Source of the DNA: Paenibacillus_E qinlingensis
GTDB taxonomy: Bacteria; Bacillota; Bacilli; Paenibacillales; NBRC-103111
Assembly: GCF_028746185.1 (NCBI RefSeq)
Contig: NZ_JAQIVH010000003.1
Location: forward strand, 310,001 to 374,000
Direction: 5' to 3'
DNA length: 64,000 nucleotides
Shown in pieces: positions 41,446 to 50,574 of this stretch. Numbering within the stretch: the stretch's first letter is position 1; the number at the start of each line of letters is the position of its first letter. The position numbers and the translations under genes were made by a program. The notes under the pieces are model-generated. The model ran no database searches, was not told where the DNA came from, and saw only the letters and a program-made list of their open reading frames with translations.

Positions 41446-41500
41446 AAAACAGACTAATCCATGTTGCCAAATGAGCAGCAAGGATAGTCTGTTTTTTTTA
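41446..41500. terminator. Bidirectional terminator after trmB
   Basis: AAAACAGACTA and TAGTCTGTTTT arms flank a loop of ~25 nt; T-runs on both strands. Confidence 0.82.
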
Positions 41501-42625
41501 TCCTAACAGTTGGAGAATGACTTCTGAACCATCACCCGCAGGTAGGTGAGTTTTCTTATGCTGATTAGAAGCACGCTTGGCCTGCACATCTGCATAGCGG
41601 CTAGCCAGCATGGACAACCAATGAGAGATCGTGTCCGCGGACTGGATCGACTCTCCGAAACCATGTCTAGTAAAATAATGCACGTTTTCTTCCTCTTGGC
41701 CTGGAATGGGATCATAGAATAACATGGGAATCGATTTGGCCAGTCCTTCTGAACACGTCATTCCCCCAGGCTTCGTAACGAGCAGGTCGGAGACTTCCAT
41801 CAACTTCCCAATCTCTTGTGTAAATCCGAGCAGGTGAATATGGGGATGCTGATATCGCGGATCTGCCGCCAGCTTCGAAATCGCCTTGTGGTTATGCCCT
41901 AAACAGAAAATAAACTGAATGCGGTCTCTCCACGTCAGTAAATGCTCGCTCAATGAATCGCCGCCGATGAGCCCCCAACCTCCCCCCATAACCAATACAG
42001 TAGGCCGCGAAGAGAGATTGAATTGCTGTCGAATCAAGGTCCGATCATGGACTTCTCTGAAGCTCGGATGTACGGGGATTCCCGTGATTTCGACATGCGC
42101 GGCCGCGATGCCATGTACGATGAGTTTATGTTTCACATCCTCGGAAGACACCATGTATTTATTCACCTCATGGCTGACCCATGTCCCATGAACATCGTAG
42201 TCAGTGATGACGGTGCATAGGGGAATATGCAGACCTGCCCTTTTCAGTCGAGAAACAACGACGCTGGGAAAAGGATGCGTACATACGATGGCTTGTGGTG
42301 CCCAATGGCTGATCATAGCTGCCGTTTGTGCATAGAAAATGCGATGAAGGGCCAGCTGCGTCAACGGATTCAGCGATTTCTGATATTGAGCACGGTACAA
42401 GCGGCCATACAATTTAGGCTGAACAGCAATGGTTTTCTTGTAAGCGCCGAGAATCCAGGGGGCTAACGTGGGGTGAAGGAAGGAACCGAGCTCCACAACA
42501 CGGGTTTCAATTGTAGAGCAGCGCTGTTCTAAGCTGCTGGCCAGTGCAAATGCAGCTTGCGTATGGCCAGCGCCGAAGCCCTCCGATAGGATGAGCACTC
42601 TTCTTTTTCGCAATACATGTTCCAT
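41498..42625 (-). CDS. MGDG synthase-like glycolipid glycosyltransferase (UgtP-like)
   Basis: 375 residues, GT28/MGDG synthase type. N-terminal RRVLILSEGFGAGHTQAAFA (acceptor side), ITDYDVHGTWVSHEVNKYMV and VLVMGGGWGLIGG; the nucleotide-sugar site is in LLVTKPGGMTCSEGLAKSIP with PIPGQEEENVHYF. Such enzymes add glucose or galactose to diacylglycerol to make glycolipid anchors for lipoteichoic acid. It starts 3 bp after the PAP2 phosphatase stop codon, so the two are co-transcribed in a lipid-linked context. Confidence 0.9.
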   Translation of the reverse strand: MEHVLRKRRVLILSEGFGAGHTQAAFALASSLEQRCSTIETRVVELGSFLHPTLAPWILGAYKKTIAVQPKLYGRLYRAQYQKSLNPLTQLALHRIFYAQTAAMISHWAPQAIVCTHPFPSVVVSRLKRAGLHIPLCTVITDYDVHGTWVSHEVNKYMVSSEDVKHKLIVHGIAAAHVEITGIPVHPSFREVHDRTLIRQQFNLSSRPTVLVMGGGWGLIGGDSLSEHLLTWRDRIQFIFCLGHNHKAISKLAADPRYQHPHIHLLGFTQEIGKLMEVSDLLVTKPGGMTCSEGLAKSIPMLFYDPIPGQEEENVHYFTRHGFGESIQSADTISHWLSMLASRYADVQAKRASNQHKKTHLPAGDGSEVILQLLG

Positions 42626-42628
42626 GAT

Positions 42629-43162
42629 TTACCCCCAGAATGCGATTGTCACTACCGATACCGTCGTTCCAATCAAGCAACCAACGATACAATCCGATGG
42701 ATAATGAAGTCCCAAGTAAATCCGCGACATACCGACAACAAAGGCAAGAGGGAGTAGTAGGAGTCCTAGCATGGGTAAAGCATACACGCAAGGAACGATA
42801 ACCGAGAAAATAGCCGTAGTATGTCCAGAGGGGAAGGAGTGATCCGTCAGAGGGTTTTTATGTGTAATCGTTTGAGGATGAACAAGATAAGGACGAAGTC
42901 TAGGGTATCTCTTTTTCATAATGGCAACAGGAATATGGCTGATGGTTAAAGCCAGCAGTGCTTGAAGTCCAGCTACACGCAGCGAGCCTTGCCCAAAACA
43001 GGCCAAACATAATGAGACCATAATAGATGCTGTGGCACCGCCTAAATGGGTGATCTTCGTAAAAAATTGATCAAGGAAATGATGTTGGATCCGTTGATTG
43101 ACGAAGTGGAATAGACGTGTTTCATGATCTTGAAGCCAATGGACAACTTTGCTGTTGCTCAT
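42629..43162 (-). CDS. PAP2 family membrane phosphatase
   Basis: 177 residues with about five membrane segments. All three phosphatase motifs are present: KKRYPRLRP, SFPSGHTT (catalytic His) and SRIYLGLHYPSD. Likely substrates are phosphatidic acid, phosphatidylglycerol phosphate or undecaprenyl pyrophosphate. AAGGAGG before ATG 43162 sets the start, although the frame is open to 43255. Operon with the downstream glycolipid glycosyltransferase, which uses diacylglycerol, a product such a phosphatase could supply; this link is inference. Confidence 0.9.
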   Translation of the reverse strand: MSNSKVVHWLQDHETRLFHFVNQRIQHHFLDQFFTKITHLGGATASIMVSLCLACFGQGSLRVAGLQALLALTISHIPVAIMKKRYPRLRPYLVHPQTITHKNPLTDHSFPSGHTTAIFSVIVPCVYALPMLGLLLLPLAFVVGMSRIYLGLHYPSDCIVGCLIGTTVSVVTIAFWG

Positions 43163-43255
43163 GAGTAACCGCCTCCTTCTAACTTGGAAATGCTCTTTAT
43201 CTTTATTGTACGGAAGGTTTATTAGTGGAGGATTAACTGGATGATAAATATTCAT

Positions 43256-43850
43256 AAATTCCTTTTAATGTTGCACTAATCTGGCGTTAACATTTGTATG
43301 GTAGGATGGCAATTATCTGCGATCTGACTCAGGCTGGTTCATCGTATGTCTTGCTAGTGTTTCCGAATTTTGGAGCGGGTAACCTGCCGCAGCTATGGTT
43401 GATGATATGTCCTAATTGTGAACGACGGACTTTTACGGACTTTGTTATGCGAATGTTGTTATGGTGGTTAAAGCTATCCATTAACAGGGGATTTAAGCAA
43501 AAGTTGTCAGCGAATAGCTGGGTCCTTTATAATAAGGACGTCACCACATAGAAAAGGTAGTGTTCGTCTAAATGGTGAACTTTTGGTACACAATATATGA
43601 AAAACGATGAAAACAAGACATTTTCGACCCGATTTCAAGCGCATGCTCTATTCGGTGTGTGCGAACCTCCCAAATATCAAAGAACTGACGCTTTTTCGAA
43701 GTTTGCAGACTTTGACAAACAGGGGGAAAGAGAGGAAAATCAGAAACGATTGTTTCACCGTTAGTCTGTTAACATGAATGACCTGTACATAAAAGCACTA
43801 GGCATACAAAAAGATAGCTGACGTGCACACAAAAAGGGGGACTTTGCTTC
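43256..43850. other. Intergenic region and long leader before the GT2 gene
   Basis: About 595 bp. It holds a clear promoter near 43504-43533 and possibly a second (TTGACA 43712-43717, 17 bp, GAAAAT). A plus-strand frame at 43294-43551 has no ribosome binding site or recognisable domain. Between the first promoter and the gene lies ~310 nt of leader with small hairpins such as GTTC..GAAC near 43563. No known riboswitch motif was recognised. Confidence 0.5.
43504..43539 (+). promoter_or_regulatory. Promoter with palindrome across the -10 element
   Basis: TTGTCA (43504-43509), 18 bp, TATAAT (43528-43533). The -10 is the centre of the palindrome GTCCTT-TATAAT-AAGGAC (43522-43539), a suitable operator for a repressor of the downstream GT2 gene. 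Confidence 0.55.
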
Positions 43851-45086
43851 ATGCTAGACAAGATTATGCTTTCCGTTCAGGTCTTTTTGGCTTTGATCGG
43901 TGCGTATCAGTTGTTTTTAACGTTTTTTGGTTGGTATCGTCCCAAAAACAAAAAGATGTTTGCTCCACAGAAATCGTTTGCTGTATTGGTTGCTGCTCAT
44001 AATGAGGAACAAGTTGTTGGGGCTTTGATCGAGAATCTAAAGACGTTAGATTATCCGAAAGAGCTCTATGATATCTTCGTAATTTGTGACAACTGTACAG
44101 ATAATACGGCTGACATTGCCCGTCACCACGGGGTGTATGCGATGGAACGCCACAACCCGAACCTTAGAGGAAAAGGGTATGCGATCGAATGGATGCTCAA
44201 AGAGTTATGGAAGCGCGAGCGTCAGTACGATGGTATCGTGATGTTTGATGCGGATAACCTGGTTAGCCCAGATTATTTGATTCACATGAATAATGATCTG
44301 TGTTCAGGTTCCCGCGTGATCCAAGCTTATCTAGATACGAAAAATCCGAATGATTCATGGATCACAGGTTCGTTTGCGATCTCGTTCTTCTATGCGAACC
44401 GTTTTGTCCAAACGCCGCGTTCCAATTTAGGGCTTGCCAATTACCTTGGTGGGACGGGCATGTGCTTCGACTCCGCTTTGTTAAAGCAAGTAGGCTGGCG
44501 GGCAACAAGCTTGGTTGAGGATCTTGAGTTCTCCATGATGTGTGTGCAAATGGGGATTAAACCTACGTATAACTACGATACGCGTGTCTATGATGAAAAA
44601 CCGTTAACGTTCAGTGCTTCTGCTAAGCAGCGTCTGCGTTGGATGCAAGGTCACTTTGAAGTGGCGAAGCGTTTCTTCTTCCCATTACTATGGCAAGGTA
44701 TTAAGACAGGTAGCTGGGTGAAAATTGACGCGGCCATCTATTCGGCGAATGTATACAATTTCTTCTTCGGTGCCATTCTAACGGTTATGCTGTGGATTCA
44801 ATCCATGACTTCTCACGGCACAGCTGATTCAGCACTGGTTCATGTCAACCCTGTGCTTATCAATTCAATCAGCTTGGCGATCTATGTGCTTCTTCCGATG
44901 GCGATGTTAGTTGAAAAGGCAAACAAGAAGACTTATAAGTACTTGCTGCTTTACCCGATTTTCATGCTGTCATGGTGGCCAATTACGTTCTATGCGTTCT
45001 TCACGCAAAACAACAAACAATGGAGTCACACAGAGCATACGCGTGTTATTCGGTTGGACGAAATGAAAAGTAAACAAGTGAGTTGA
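43851..45086 (+). CDS. GT2 processive-type glycosyltransferase (cellulose/PNAG synthase-like)
   Basis: 411 residues. One N-terminal membrane segment, GT2 catalytic domain and two or three C-terminal membrane segments. Motifs: LVAAHNEEQVVGALIENL, VICDNCTDNT, metal-binding VMFDADNLV, LVEDLEFSMM (catalytic Asp) and QRLRWMQGHFEV (the QxxRW motif). This set marks membrane glycosyltransferases that polymerise or transfer sugars from UDP donors across or at the membrane, such as poly-N-acetylglucosamine or cellulose synthase relatives. No accessory export gene is adjacent. The infC promoter overlaps its stop codon. Confidence 0.9.
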   Translation: MLDKIMLSVQVFLALIGAYQLFLTFFGWYRPKNKKMFAPQKSFAVLVAAHNEEQVVGALIENLKTLDYPKELYDIFVICDNCTDNTADIARHHGVYAMERHNPNLRGKGYAIEWMLKELWKRERQYDGIVMFDADNLVSPDYLIHMNNDLCSGSRVIQAYLDTKNPNDSWITGSFAISFFYANRFVQTPRSNLGLANYLGGTGMCFDSALLKQVGWRATSLVEDLEFSMMCVQMGIKPTYNYDTRVYDEKPLTFSASAKQRLRWMQGHFEVAKRFFFPLLWQGIKTGSWVKIDAAIYSANVYNFFFGAILTVMLWIQSMTSHGTADSALVHVNPVLINSISLAIYVLLPMAMLVEKANKKTYKYLLLYPIFMLSWWPITFYAFFTQNNKQWSHTEHTRVIRLDEMKSKQVS

Positions 45087-45111
45087 CTTTTCTAGAATGA
45101 GATGATAATAT
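45083..45111 (+). promoter_or_regulatory. Promoter of infC-rpmI-rplT
   Basis: TTGACT (45083-45088) overlaps the TGA stop of the GT2 gene; 17-bp spacer; TAATAT (45106-45111). Confidence 0.65.
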
Positions 45112-45114
45112 GTT

Positions 45115-45262
45115 TCAAGTAAAGCAGAAGCGCCCGCTTCTCACCTGACTAACAAACGTTGGCTGGTTTGAATGAATCATCATGTATATTCAATAGGTTT
45201 GTCTTAAACCTGTTATTGATGAAGATGTGGGCCCACTGTGCCCGCATCTTTTTTATATTTGG
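45115..45262 (+). promoter_or_regulatory. L20-type leader with attenuator before infC
   Basis: A hairpin CAATAGGTTT/AAACCTGTTATTG (about 45190-45219) is followed by a terminator AAGATGTGGGC/GCCCGCATCTT with T-run (45222-45256). This is the arrangement by which ribosomal protein L20 represses the infC-rpmI-rplT operon in Bacillus. Confidence 0.78.
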
Positions 45263-45296
45263 AAGAGAGTTACATACTTTATGGAGGTGGAACACG

Positions 45297-45812
45297 ATTA
45301 GCAAAGACCATATGATTAATGACGAGATTCGTGTGAAGGAAGTACGCCTTATTGGGGCGGATGGAGAACAACTTGGCATAACGCCAATTCGCGAAGCTCT
45401 TCAAATTGCACTTGACGCGAACCTTGATTTAGTAAACGTTGCACCGACGGCGAAGCCGCCTGTCTGCCGCATTATGGATTACGGCAAGTTCCGTTATGAA
45501 ACGCAGAAGAAAGAAAAAGAAGCACGTAAGAATCAGAAGATTGTGGATATCAAAGAAATTCGCCTGAGTGCGACGATCGATGAACATGACTTCCAAACGA
45601 AGCTTCGTAATGCAGTTAAGTTTCTTGGTGAAGGCGATAAAGTCAAAGCTAGCGTTCGTTTCCGTGGTCGTGAAATTGCGCACTCGGAGATTGGTCGCAA
45701 AGTGCTTGAGCGCCTTGCTACAGAAACTGCTGAAATCTCCTCACAGGAGCGTGCTCCAAAGCTTGAGGGAAGAAGCATGATCATGATCTTAACGCCAAAA
45801 GCGACAACTTAG
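45297..45812 (+). CDS. infC: Translation initiation factor IF-3
   Basis: 171 residues. It binds the 30S subunit and checks start-codon pairing. DHMINDEIRVKEVRLIGADG is the N-terminal domain start, AKPPVCRIMDYGKFRYE the linker region, and RFRGREIAHSEIGRKVLERL the C-terminal domain. The start is the rare codon ATT at 45297: GGAGGTGG lies 6 nt before it and no ATG/GTG/TTG fits. An ATT start is the classic feature of infC, allowing IF-3 to limit its own synthesis. First gene of infC-rpmI-rplT. Confidence 0.96.
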   Translation: MSKDHMINDEIRVKEVRLIGADGEQLGITPIREALQIALDANLDLVNVAPTAKPPVCRIMDYGKFRYETQKKEKEARKNQKIVDIKEIRLSATIDEHDFQTKLRNAVKFLGEGDKVKASVRFRGREIAHSEIGRKVLERLATETAEISSQERAPKLEGRSMIMILTPKATT

Positions 45813-45843
45813 GCGAGTATACTAAATTAGGAGGAACAACAAC

Positions 45844-46047
45844 ATGCCGAAAATGAAAACACACAGCAGCCTGAAAGGCCGTTTCAAAATCACTGGCACA
45901 GGCAAAGTGATGAGATACAAACAAGGTAAGAACCACTTGCTTTCTGGTAAATCATCTAAGCAAAAACGCGTATTGTCCACGAACCCAACAATGGCTCCTG
46001 GCGATGTACGTCGTTTGCAACAACAACTGTCCCTTATCAAAGGTTAA
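45844..46047 (+). CDS. rpmI: Ribosomal protein L35
   Basis: 67 residues, highly basic. PKMKTHSSLKGRFKITGTGK is the signature start; KNHLLSGKSSKQKRVLS and the DVRRLQQQL end complete it. Structural protein of the 50S subunit. Second gene of the infC operon, 31 bp after infC, with AGGAGG before its ATG. Confidence 0.97.
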   Translation: MPKMKTHSSLKGRFKITGTGKVMRYKQGKNHLLSGKSSKQKRVLSTNPTMAPGDVRRLQQQLSLIKG

Positions 46048-46103
46048 TTGTAACGTAGCATAATATTCGAACATCATTTATATATCCCAGGAGGTAGTTC
46101 ACA

Positions 46104-46463
46104 ATGGCAAGAGTCAAGGGCGGATTTATTCGCGCTCACCGTCGTAAGAAAATTTTGAAATTAGCAAAAGGTTATTTCGGTTCCAAACACCGTTTATTTA
46201 AAACAGCTAAAGAGCAAGTAATGAAGTCATTGGTATATGCATACCGTGACCGTCGTCAAACAAAACGTAACTTCCGTAGACTTTGGATTACTCGTATCAA
46301 TGCAGGCGCTCGCCAAAACGGCTTGAGCTACAGCAAATTGATGCACGGCCTTAAATTGGCTGGTATCGAAGTTAACCGTAAAATCTTGGCTGACCTAGCT
46401 GTGAATGATTCCAAAGCGTTTAACGATTTGGCAACAGCTGCAAAAGCGAAAGTAAACGCGTAA
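46104..46463 (+). CDS. rplT: Ribosomal protein L20
   Basis: 119 residues, usual length. ARVKGGFIRAHRRKKILKLA, FKTAKEQVMKSLVYAYRDRR and RLWITRINAGARQNGLSYSK are universal L20 blocks. It assembles early in the 50S subunit and, when in excess, represses its own operon through the leader upstream of infC. AGGAGG precedes the start; terminator follows. Confidence 0.98.
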   Translation: MARVKGGFIRAHRRKKILKLAKGYFGSKHRLFKTAKEQVMKSLVYAYRDRRQTKRNFRRLWITRINAGARQNGLSYSKLMHGLKLAGIEVNRKILADLAVNDSKAFNDLATAAKAKVNA

Positions 46464-46469
46464 GCGATG

Positions 46470-46512
46470 CACTTAAGAGCTTGTCCCCATCAGGGGGCAG
46501 GCTCTTTTTTCA
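46470..46512. terminator. Terminator after rplT
   Basis: AGAGCTTGTCCCC pairs with GGGGGCAGGCTCT, followed by six T. It may also serve the convergent germination permease gene. Confidence 0.88.
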
Positions 46513-46536
46513 TCTTATGGAGAGTTTCGGCAGAAC

Positions 46537-47640
46537 TCAGATTTCTGATGTTGTCTGTGGAGCTGGAAGCTTCCGAAAGCGAATTACGATAAACATAAGT
46601 AGAGGAATGATCACTTGAAAAAGCGGGTAAAGTTTCACACTAAACTTAAGCCCTAGCCAAACGTGTACCGTATAGTTGGGTTCAAAGAATGAAGAAATGA
46701 AGATAAGGCTGCCGACGATAACAAGCCAAGTAGCTTTTCGCAACGAGGGAAAGATGTGGGCGAAGGCATAAACAGCTCCCCAGAAGAAGGTTGTCATTTT
46801 GACAAACAGGCCAAGAAAGAGCAGTAGCGTGACGAGAACATCAAGGCGTTCAAATATATCGCCAACCTCAATGAGCTGGACAGTTTGCAGGAAGGGTAAG
46901 GTGCTGTTGGTAGCTAGTGTAGTGCCAAGTACGGCAATGTTGATGCTATTCATCACAATTAAGAAGAGGGAGACGATGGTGTAAGCCGTAAGACTTAGCT
47001 TTTTTACCTTCTTCTGTTCGGGCAGCATATGCCAAATCATAAAGAAAATAATGGTTTGCCCGAAAGGGAAAGAGACCATGTCTGGAAAGGCTGCAAGAAG
47101 AACGGGTTTAAAGCCATTTTCTAGGATGGGCAGCAAATTATCGAAATGAATTAAATGAGCGATGCTAATGAGGAAAATAAGCAGGCCGTAACTGATAGCG
47201 ATGATAGGAAGCAGCGCTTCTGTCACCCGAAATAGGGTATCTACCCCCATCATGATAGCGTACGAGGCTAACAAGAGAATGATGAACATGGTGATGTATT
47301 TAGGCGTCGTGTTCAGTAACGTTAAATTCGAGATTTCTCCGAAGTCACGGACGTTTCTCATGGACTCATAAGCAAAATAGATCGCAAAGAAAACCCCAAG
47401 GACGCTTCCGGTGACTTTGCCGAAACAGATCCGAAGGAGTCCGATAATATCCTGTTCAGGAGCTCGTCGTTGAATGGATACAAACATGAGCAATAAGAAG
47501 AATCCGGCTGCTGCTGCAGCCAACATGGCAAGCCAAGAGTCCTGTTTCGCACTCCCTCCTAGCGCAAATAGCGGGGTGCTCCCGATTTCGAATAGAATGA
47601 TCATAACAACGAGTTGAAAGTTCGTAATGCGATCTTCCAT
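46537..47640 (-). CDS. GerAB-type spore germination permease
   Basis: 367 residues with about ten membrane segments (APC-like fold). ITNFQLVVMIILFEIGSTPL is the typical start of GerAB/GerKB proteins, and NLTLLNTTPKYITMFIILLL and EALLPIIAISYGLL are further family blocks. It binds the germinant in the spore inner membrane. Last gene of a minus-strand A-C-B operon, 30 bp after the GerC gene. The germinant cannot be read from sequence. Confidence 0.94.
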   Translation of the reverse strand: MEDRITNFQLVVMIILFEIGSTPLFALGGSAKQDSWLAMLAAAAAGFFLLLMFVSIQRRAPEQDIIGLLRICFGKVTGSVLGVFFAIYFAYESMRNVRDFGEISNLTLLNTTPKYITMFIILLLASYAIMMGVDTLFRVTEALLPIIAISYGLLIFLISIAHLIHFDNLLPILENGFKPVLLAAFPDMVSFPFGQTIIFFMIWHMLPEQKKVKKLSLTAYTIVSLFLIVMNSINIAVLGTTLATNSTLPFLQTVQLIEVGDIFERLDVLVTLLLFLGLFVKMTTFFWGAVYAFAHIFPSLRKATWLVIVGSLIFISSFFEPNYTVHVWLGLKFSVKLYPLFQVIIPLLMFIVIRFRKLPAPQTTSEI

Positions 47641-47670
47641 GTGTCCCTCGGACCCTCCTCCTATAACGGA

Positions 47671-48903
47671 TTACTCCGCTGAATCTTTGGTCATTTCCGT
47701 GAAGGATTTGCCGCTCATGCCGATTCTTGCGATTTTCACCTTGACGTGAGATTCGAATTGAAGGTTTGCAAAGTGCTCATCCCAATCAGGTTTCACCTGT
47801 TTCCAGTACTTGGGATTATGCTTATGAACCGCGTCTGCGAAATGAAATACGTCTAGATTTTTCTTCACAGCTGCCTGAAAGGATTCGGTCATAAGGCGTG
47901 TGATTTCTGCGCTTGCGACTTGCTCGAAAGCCTGCAAATCCTTCGGTTGTGTGAGGTCATTCTGACAGGCATTTTCGTTGATGGTACCAACAGTTTCTAC
48001 GTCGATATGCATAATCAAGTGCCCATCGCTAGTTAGAATAGGCTTCATTTTGCTTGTGTTATGATCGACCCTCAGGGCTGCTTTGACGTCTAAACTGCCT
48101 GGTGTACAGCCAAAATACAAAGTTGTTCGTTTGATTGTATTCCGAATCCAGCTGATCCCATATTCTTCATGGGGGGTAAACCATCCGGCTAGTTTATCTT
48201 TTTTGAAGACAGCACTTCTGCCCAGTCTAAGCTTATTGCTAAAGGAAGTTTTTTTGAGGTTGGTAATGGTATTGTTTTCGCCTTCGCCTGAGATGACAAT
48301 TTCGGGCACTAACGTGTAGGGTGCATCACTAGCGATCCCCGTCATCAGTTGATAAATGGGAACTTGCTTGAAATTCGATCCATTCTTATCCTCGTTCTGG
48401 ATCATGTTTTTAATGGCAGCACCTGGCACTTTCTCTAAAGGAACAATTTGCTCTAGAATTTTGCGTCCTTCACCGCTCGTAATCAATAAACCAACAGTCT
48501 CCCGGGAATCTGAATTGCGCAGATAGACATCTAAGAGCTGGGATATGCCTTCTTTAGCGGCGTTTTCTCCGATTACAATCACACGATTGTGGGCAAAAAA
48601 AAGAGATCTTGGCATCTCTAAGCTCGATTGCTGGACAGCTCCTCTGATCGAACCTCCGCTTGTAGAGAAAACCATGACGGGCGCTTGCGCCCCAGGGCTT
48701 CCACCTGTATTCGGATTGGCGATGGATTGGGGGATAACAACCTGATAAGACACAGTCCACACTTTCCCGTCCCAATCGATGGCTGTCGCAGAGGTAATCG
48801 CAAGTTGGTTCAGTTCTTTCCGATCCCAACAGCCTGTTAGCAGCAAACAGCATAAACTGAGGATCATCAGACATTGTGCGTAACGGTTGAATTTCTGATT
48901 CAC
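47671..48903 (-). CDS. Ger(x)C family germinant receptor lipoprotein
   Basis: 410 residues. Lipoprotein signal with lipobox LTGC (LSLCCLLLTGCWDRKELNQL); WDRKEL is the GerAC/GerKC hallmark directly after the acylated cysteine. Later blocks SSLEMPRSLFFAHNRVIVIG and the end region match the family. The frame is open to 48924, but CGGAGG spaced 8 nt before GTG 48903 sets the start. It anchors the receptor complex to the outer face of the spore inner membrane. Between the A and B genes. Confidence 0.93.
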   Translation of the reverse strand: MNQKFNRYAQCLMILSLCCLLLTGCWDRKELNQLAITSATAIDWDGKVWTVSYQVVIPQSIANPNTGGSPGAQAPVMVFSTSGGSIRGAVQQSSLEMPRSLFFAHNRVIVIGENAAKEGISQLLDVYLRNSDSRETVGLLITSGEGRKILEQIVPLEKVPGAAIKNMIQNEDKNGSNFKQVPIYQLMTGIASDAPYTLVPEIVISGEGENNTITNLKKTSFSNKLRLGRSAVFKKDKLAGWFTPHEEYGISWIRNTIKRTTLYFGCTPGSLDVKAALRVDHNTSKMKPILTSDGHLIMHIDVETVGTINENACQNDLTQPKDLQAFEQVASAEITRLMTESFQAAVKKNLDVFHFADAVHKHNPKYWKQVKPDWDEHFANLQFESHVKVKIARIGMSGKSFTEMTKDSAE

Positions 48904-48927
48904 GTCGATATCCTCCGAAAGCATGTC

Positions 48928-50457
48928 TTAGAAGCGATCTCTTCTAGGCGGAGATGGCTTATCGTAAGGTTTATTTCTGGTTGTGTTCGAGCGCGTAAAC
49001 GGACGCAAGCCTACTAACCAACGCGGAACCCGGAACAAAGTATCCTTGAATGAACTAACTGCGAGTGGTGCGACGGGCGTTAAATACGGAACACCGAAGG
49101 AACGCAGCGAAGCCAGATGAATTAAGATGGCCATACACCCGGTCAAGATGCCGAATAAGCCAAAGGTGCCCGCCAGCAGCATCAGCCCGAAGCGAATTAA
49201 TCTGGCGGCAACAGCCATATTCAGTGCGGGTGTCACGAAGTTGGAAATAGCCGTAAAGGAAACGATAATGACCATGGCGGCAGAAACTAATCCAGCTTGA
49301 ACCGACGCCTGCCCAAGGACAAGCGCTCCAACGATCGAAATGGCGGATCCTATGACGCGTGGCATGCGTACACCAGCCTCGCGGAGTACCTCGAAGGTGA
49401 CTTCCATGAGAAGCGCTTCAAGCAAGGCTGGGAAGGGGACGCCTTCACGTTGCGCGGCCAAAGAGATGAGCAAGGTCGTCGGCAGCATTTCTTGATGAAA
49501 CGTCGTGATCGCGATATAGAAGGACGGAAGCAGCATCGAGATGAAAAAGGAAATATAGCGAATTGCTCGTATGAACGTTGCAATGTCAAAACGCTGATAG
49601 TAATCCTCACTCGATTTTAAAAAGCTAAAAAACGTGACAGGCGCTTGCAAAACGAAAGGCGTGCCGTCGACAAGGATCGCAATCTGGCCTTCGAGGATAC
49701 CTGCGGCTATCGCATCAGGTCGTTCAGAATTCATGATCGTAGGAAACGGGGAGTAGGTGACATCCTCGATATATTCCTCAATAAATCCACTTTCTAGAAT
49801 ACTGTCGGTATCAATTCGCTCTAATCGCGATGTGGCTTCTGTGACGACCCGCTCATCGGCAATGCCCTCCAAGTAACAAATAATGACCTCTGTTTGGGTA
49901 TACCGGCCAATGCGCAAGGAGATAAAACGAAGATCAGGGGATCTAATTTTTCTCCGTATTAAAGAGGTGTTCGTGCGAATATCCTCCGTAAAGCTTTCCT
50001 TTGGGCCACGGACTACGGTTTGTGTTTGAGGTTCTTCAATTGCTCTCTTGTCCCAGCCTGAGGTACCAGCGATGATCACTTCATCGTAGCCATCCGCAAT
50101 AAGAATGGTGTTTCCACCTAGAAGGGCTGCGAGGACAGCGGTTCCTTCCTTACTCAAGTTTAGTTCACTGATCGTGATCGACTGGCACAACAAATCGTGG
50201 AAGCAAATATCCTGCTGCCAATAGGAGGCATTCTCATGAGCGGTGAGGAGAGGCTTTGTAACATGTTCATTTAAAATATCATTTTGGACAAGTCCATCGA
50301 TGTAAAATAAAGCAACGCTATTCGTTTCGGGATATGCGCCGATTTCTAATTGCCGATAGTAGACATCGGAGCTTTTGCCTAATTGATCTTGAAGCCATTT
50401 GACATTGTCCTGTAGCGATGTTGTCATAGGGAAAGGGACTTGCAGAGACGTTTTCAT
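48928..50457 (-). CDS. GerA family germinant receptor A subunit
   Basis: 509 residues. A soluble N-terminal ~260-residue domain (EIGAYPETNSVALFYIDGLV; RTNTSLIRRKIRSPDLRF; NSERPDAIAAGILEGQIAIL) is followed by a membrane part with about five segments (FYIAITTFHQEMLPTTLLIS; IVGALVLGQASVQAGLVSAA). AALLGGNTILIADG is another family block. The Pro/Arg-rich tail is short. GAGGAGG lies before ATG. First gene of the operon, with C and B following on the minus strand; this order is that of gerK. It forms the nutrient-sensing receptor with them. Confidence 0.95.
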   Translation of the reverse strand: MKTSLQVPFPMTTSLQDNVKWLQDQLGKSSDVYYRQLEIGAYPETNSVALFYIDGLVQNDILNEHVTKPLLTAHENASYWQQDICFHDLLCQSITISELNLSKEGTAVLAALLGGNTILIADGYDEVIIAGTSGWDKRAIEEPQTQTVVRGPKESFTEDIRTNTSLIRRKIRSPDLRFISLRIGRYTQTEVIICYLEGIADERVVTEATSRLERIDTDSILESGFIEEYIEDVTYSPFPTIMNSERPDAIAAGILEGQIAILVDGTPFVLQAPVTFFSFLKSSEDYYQRFDIATFIRAIRYISFFISMLLPSFYIAITTFHQEMLPTTLLISLAAQREGVPFPALLEALLMEVTFEVLREAGVRMPRVIGSAISIVGALVLGQASVQAGLVSAAMVIIVSFTAISNFVTPALNMAVAARLIRFGLMLLAGTFGLFGILTGCMAILIHLASLRSFGVPYLTPVAPLAVSSFKDTLFRVPRWLVGLRPFTRSNTTRNKPYDKPSPPRRDRF

Positions 50458-50534
50458 TGTAAGCCTCCTCAGAACTTTCCAATAGAATTGGTATTATCTT
50501 CTCTCACTTCCCATTGTTTTATTCGATCTACCTA

Positions 50535-50563
50535 TTGACTATTGGCTTTCAGATGCATATAAT
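50535..50563 (+). promoter_or_regulatory. Sigma-A promoter of the ilv-leu operon
   Basis: TTGACT (50535-50540), 17-bp spacer, perfect TATAAT (50558-50563), just upstream of the T-box leader. Confidence 0.85.
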
Positions 50564-50574
50564 AATCTTTAATC

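Noticed and set aside
43294..43551. 85-codon frame upstream of the GT2 gene
   Set aside because: No ribosome binding site or family; it covers the likely GT2 promoter, so it is better seen as leader/promoter DNA.
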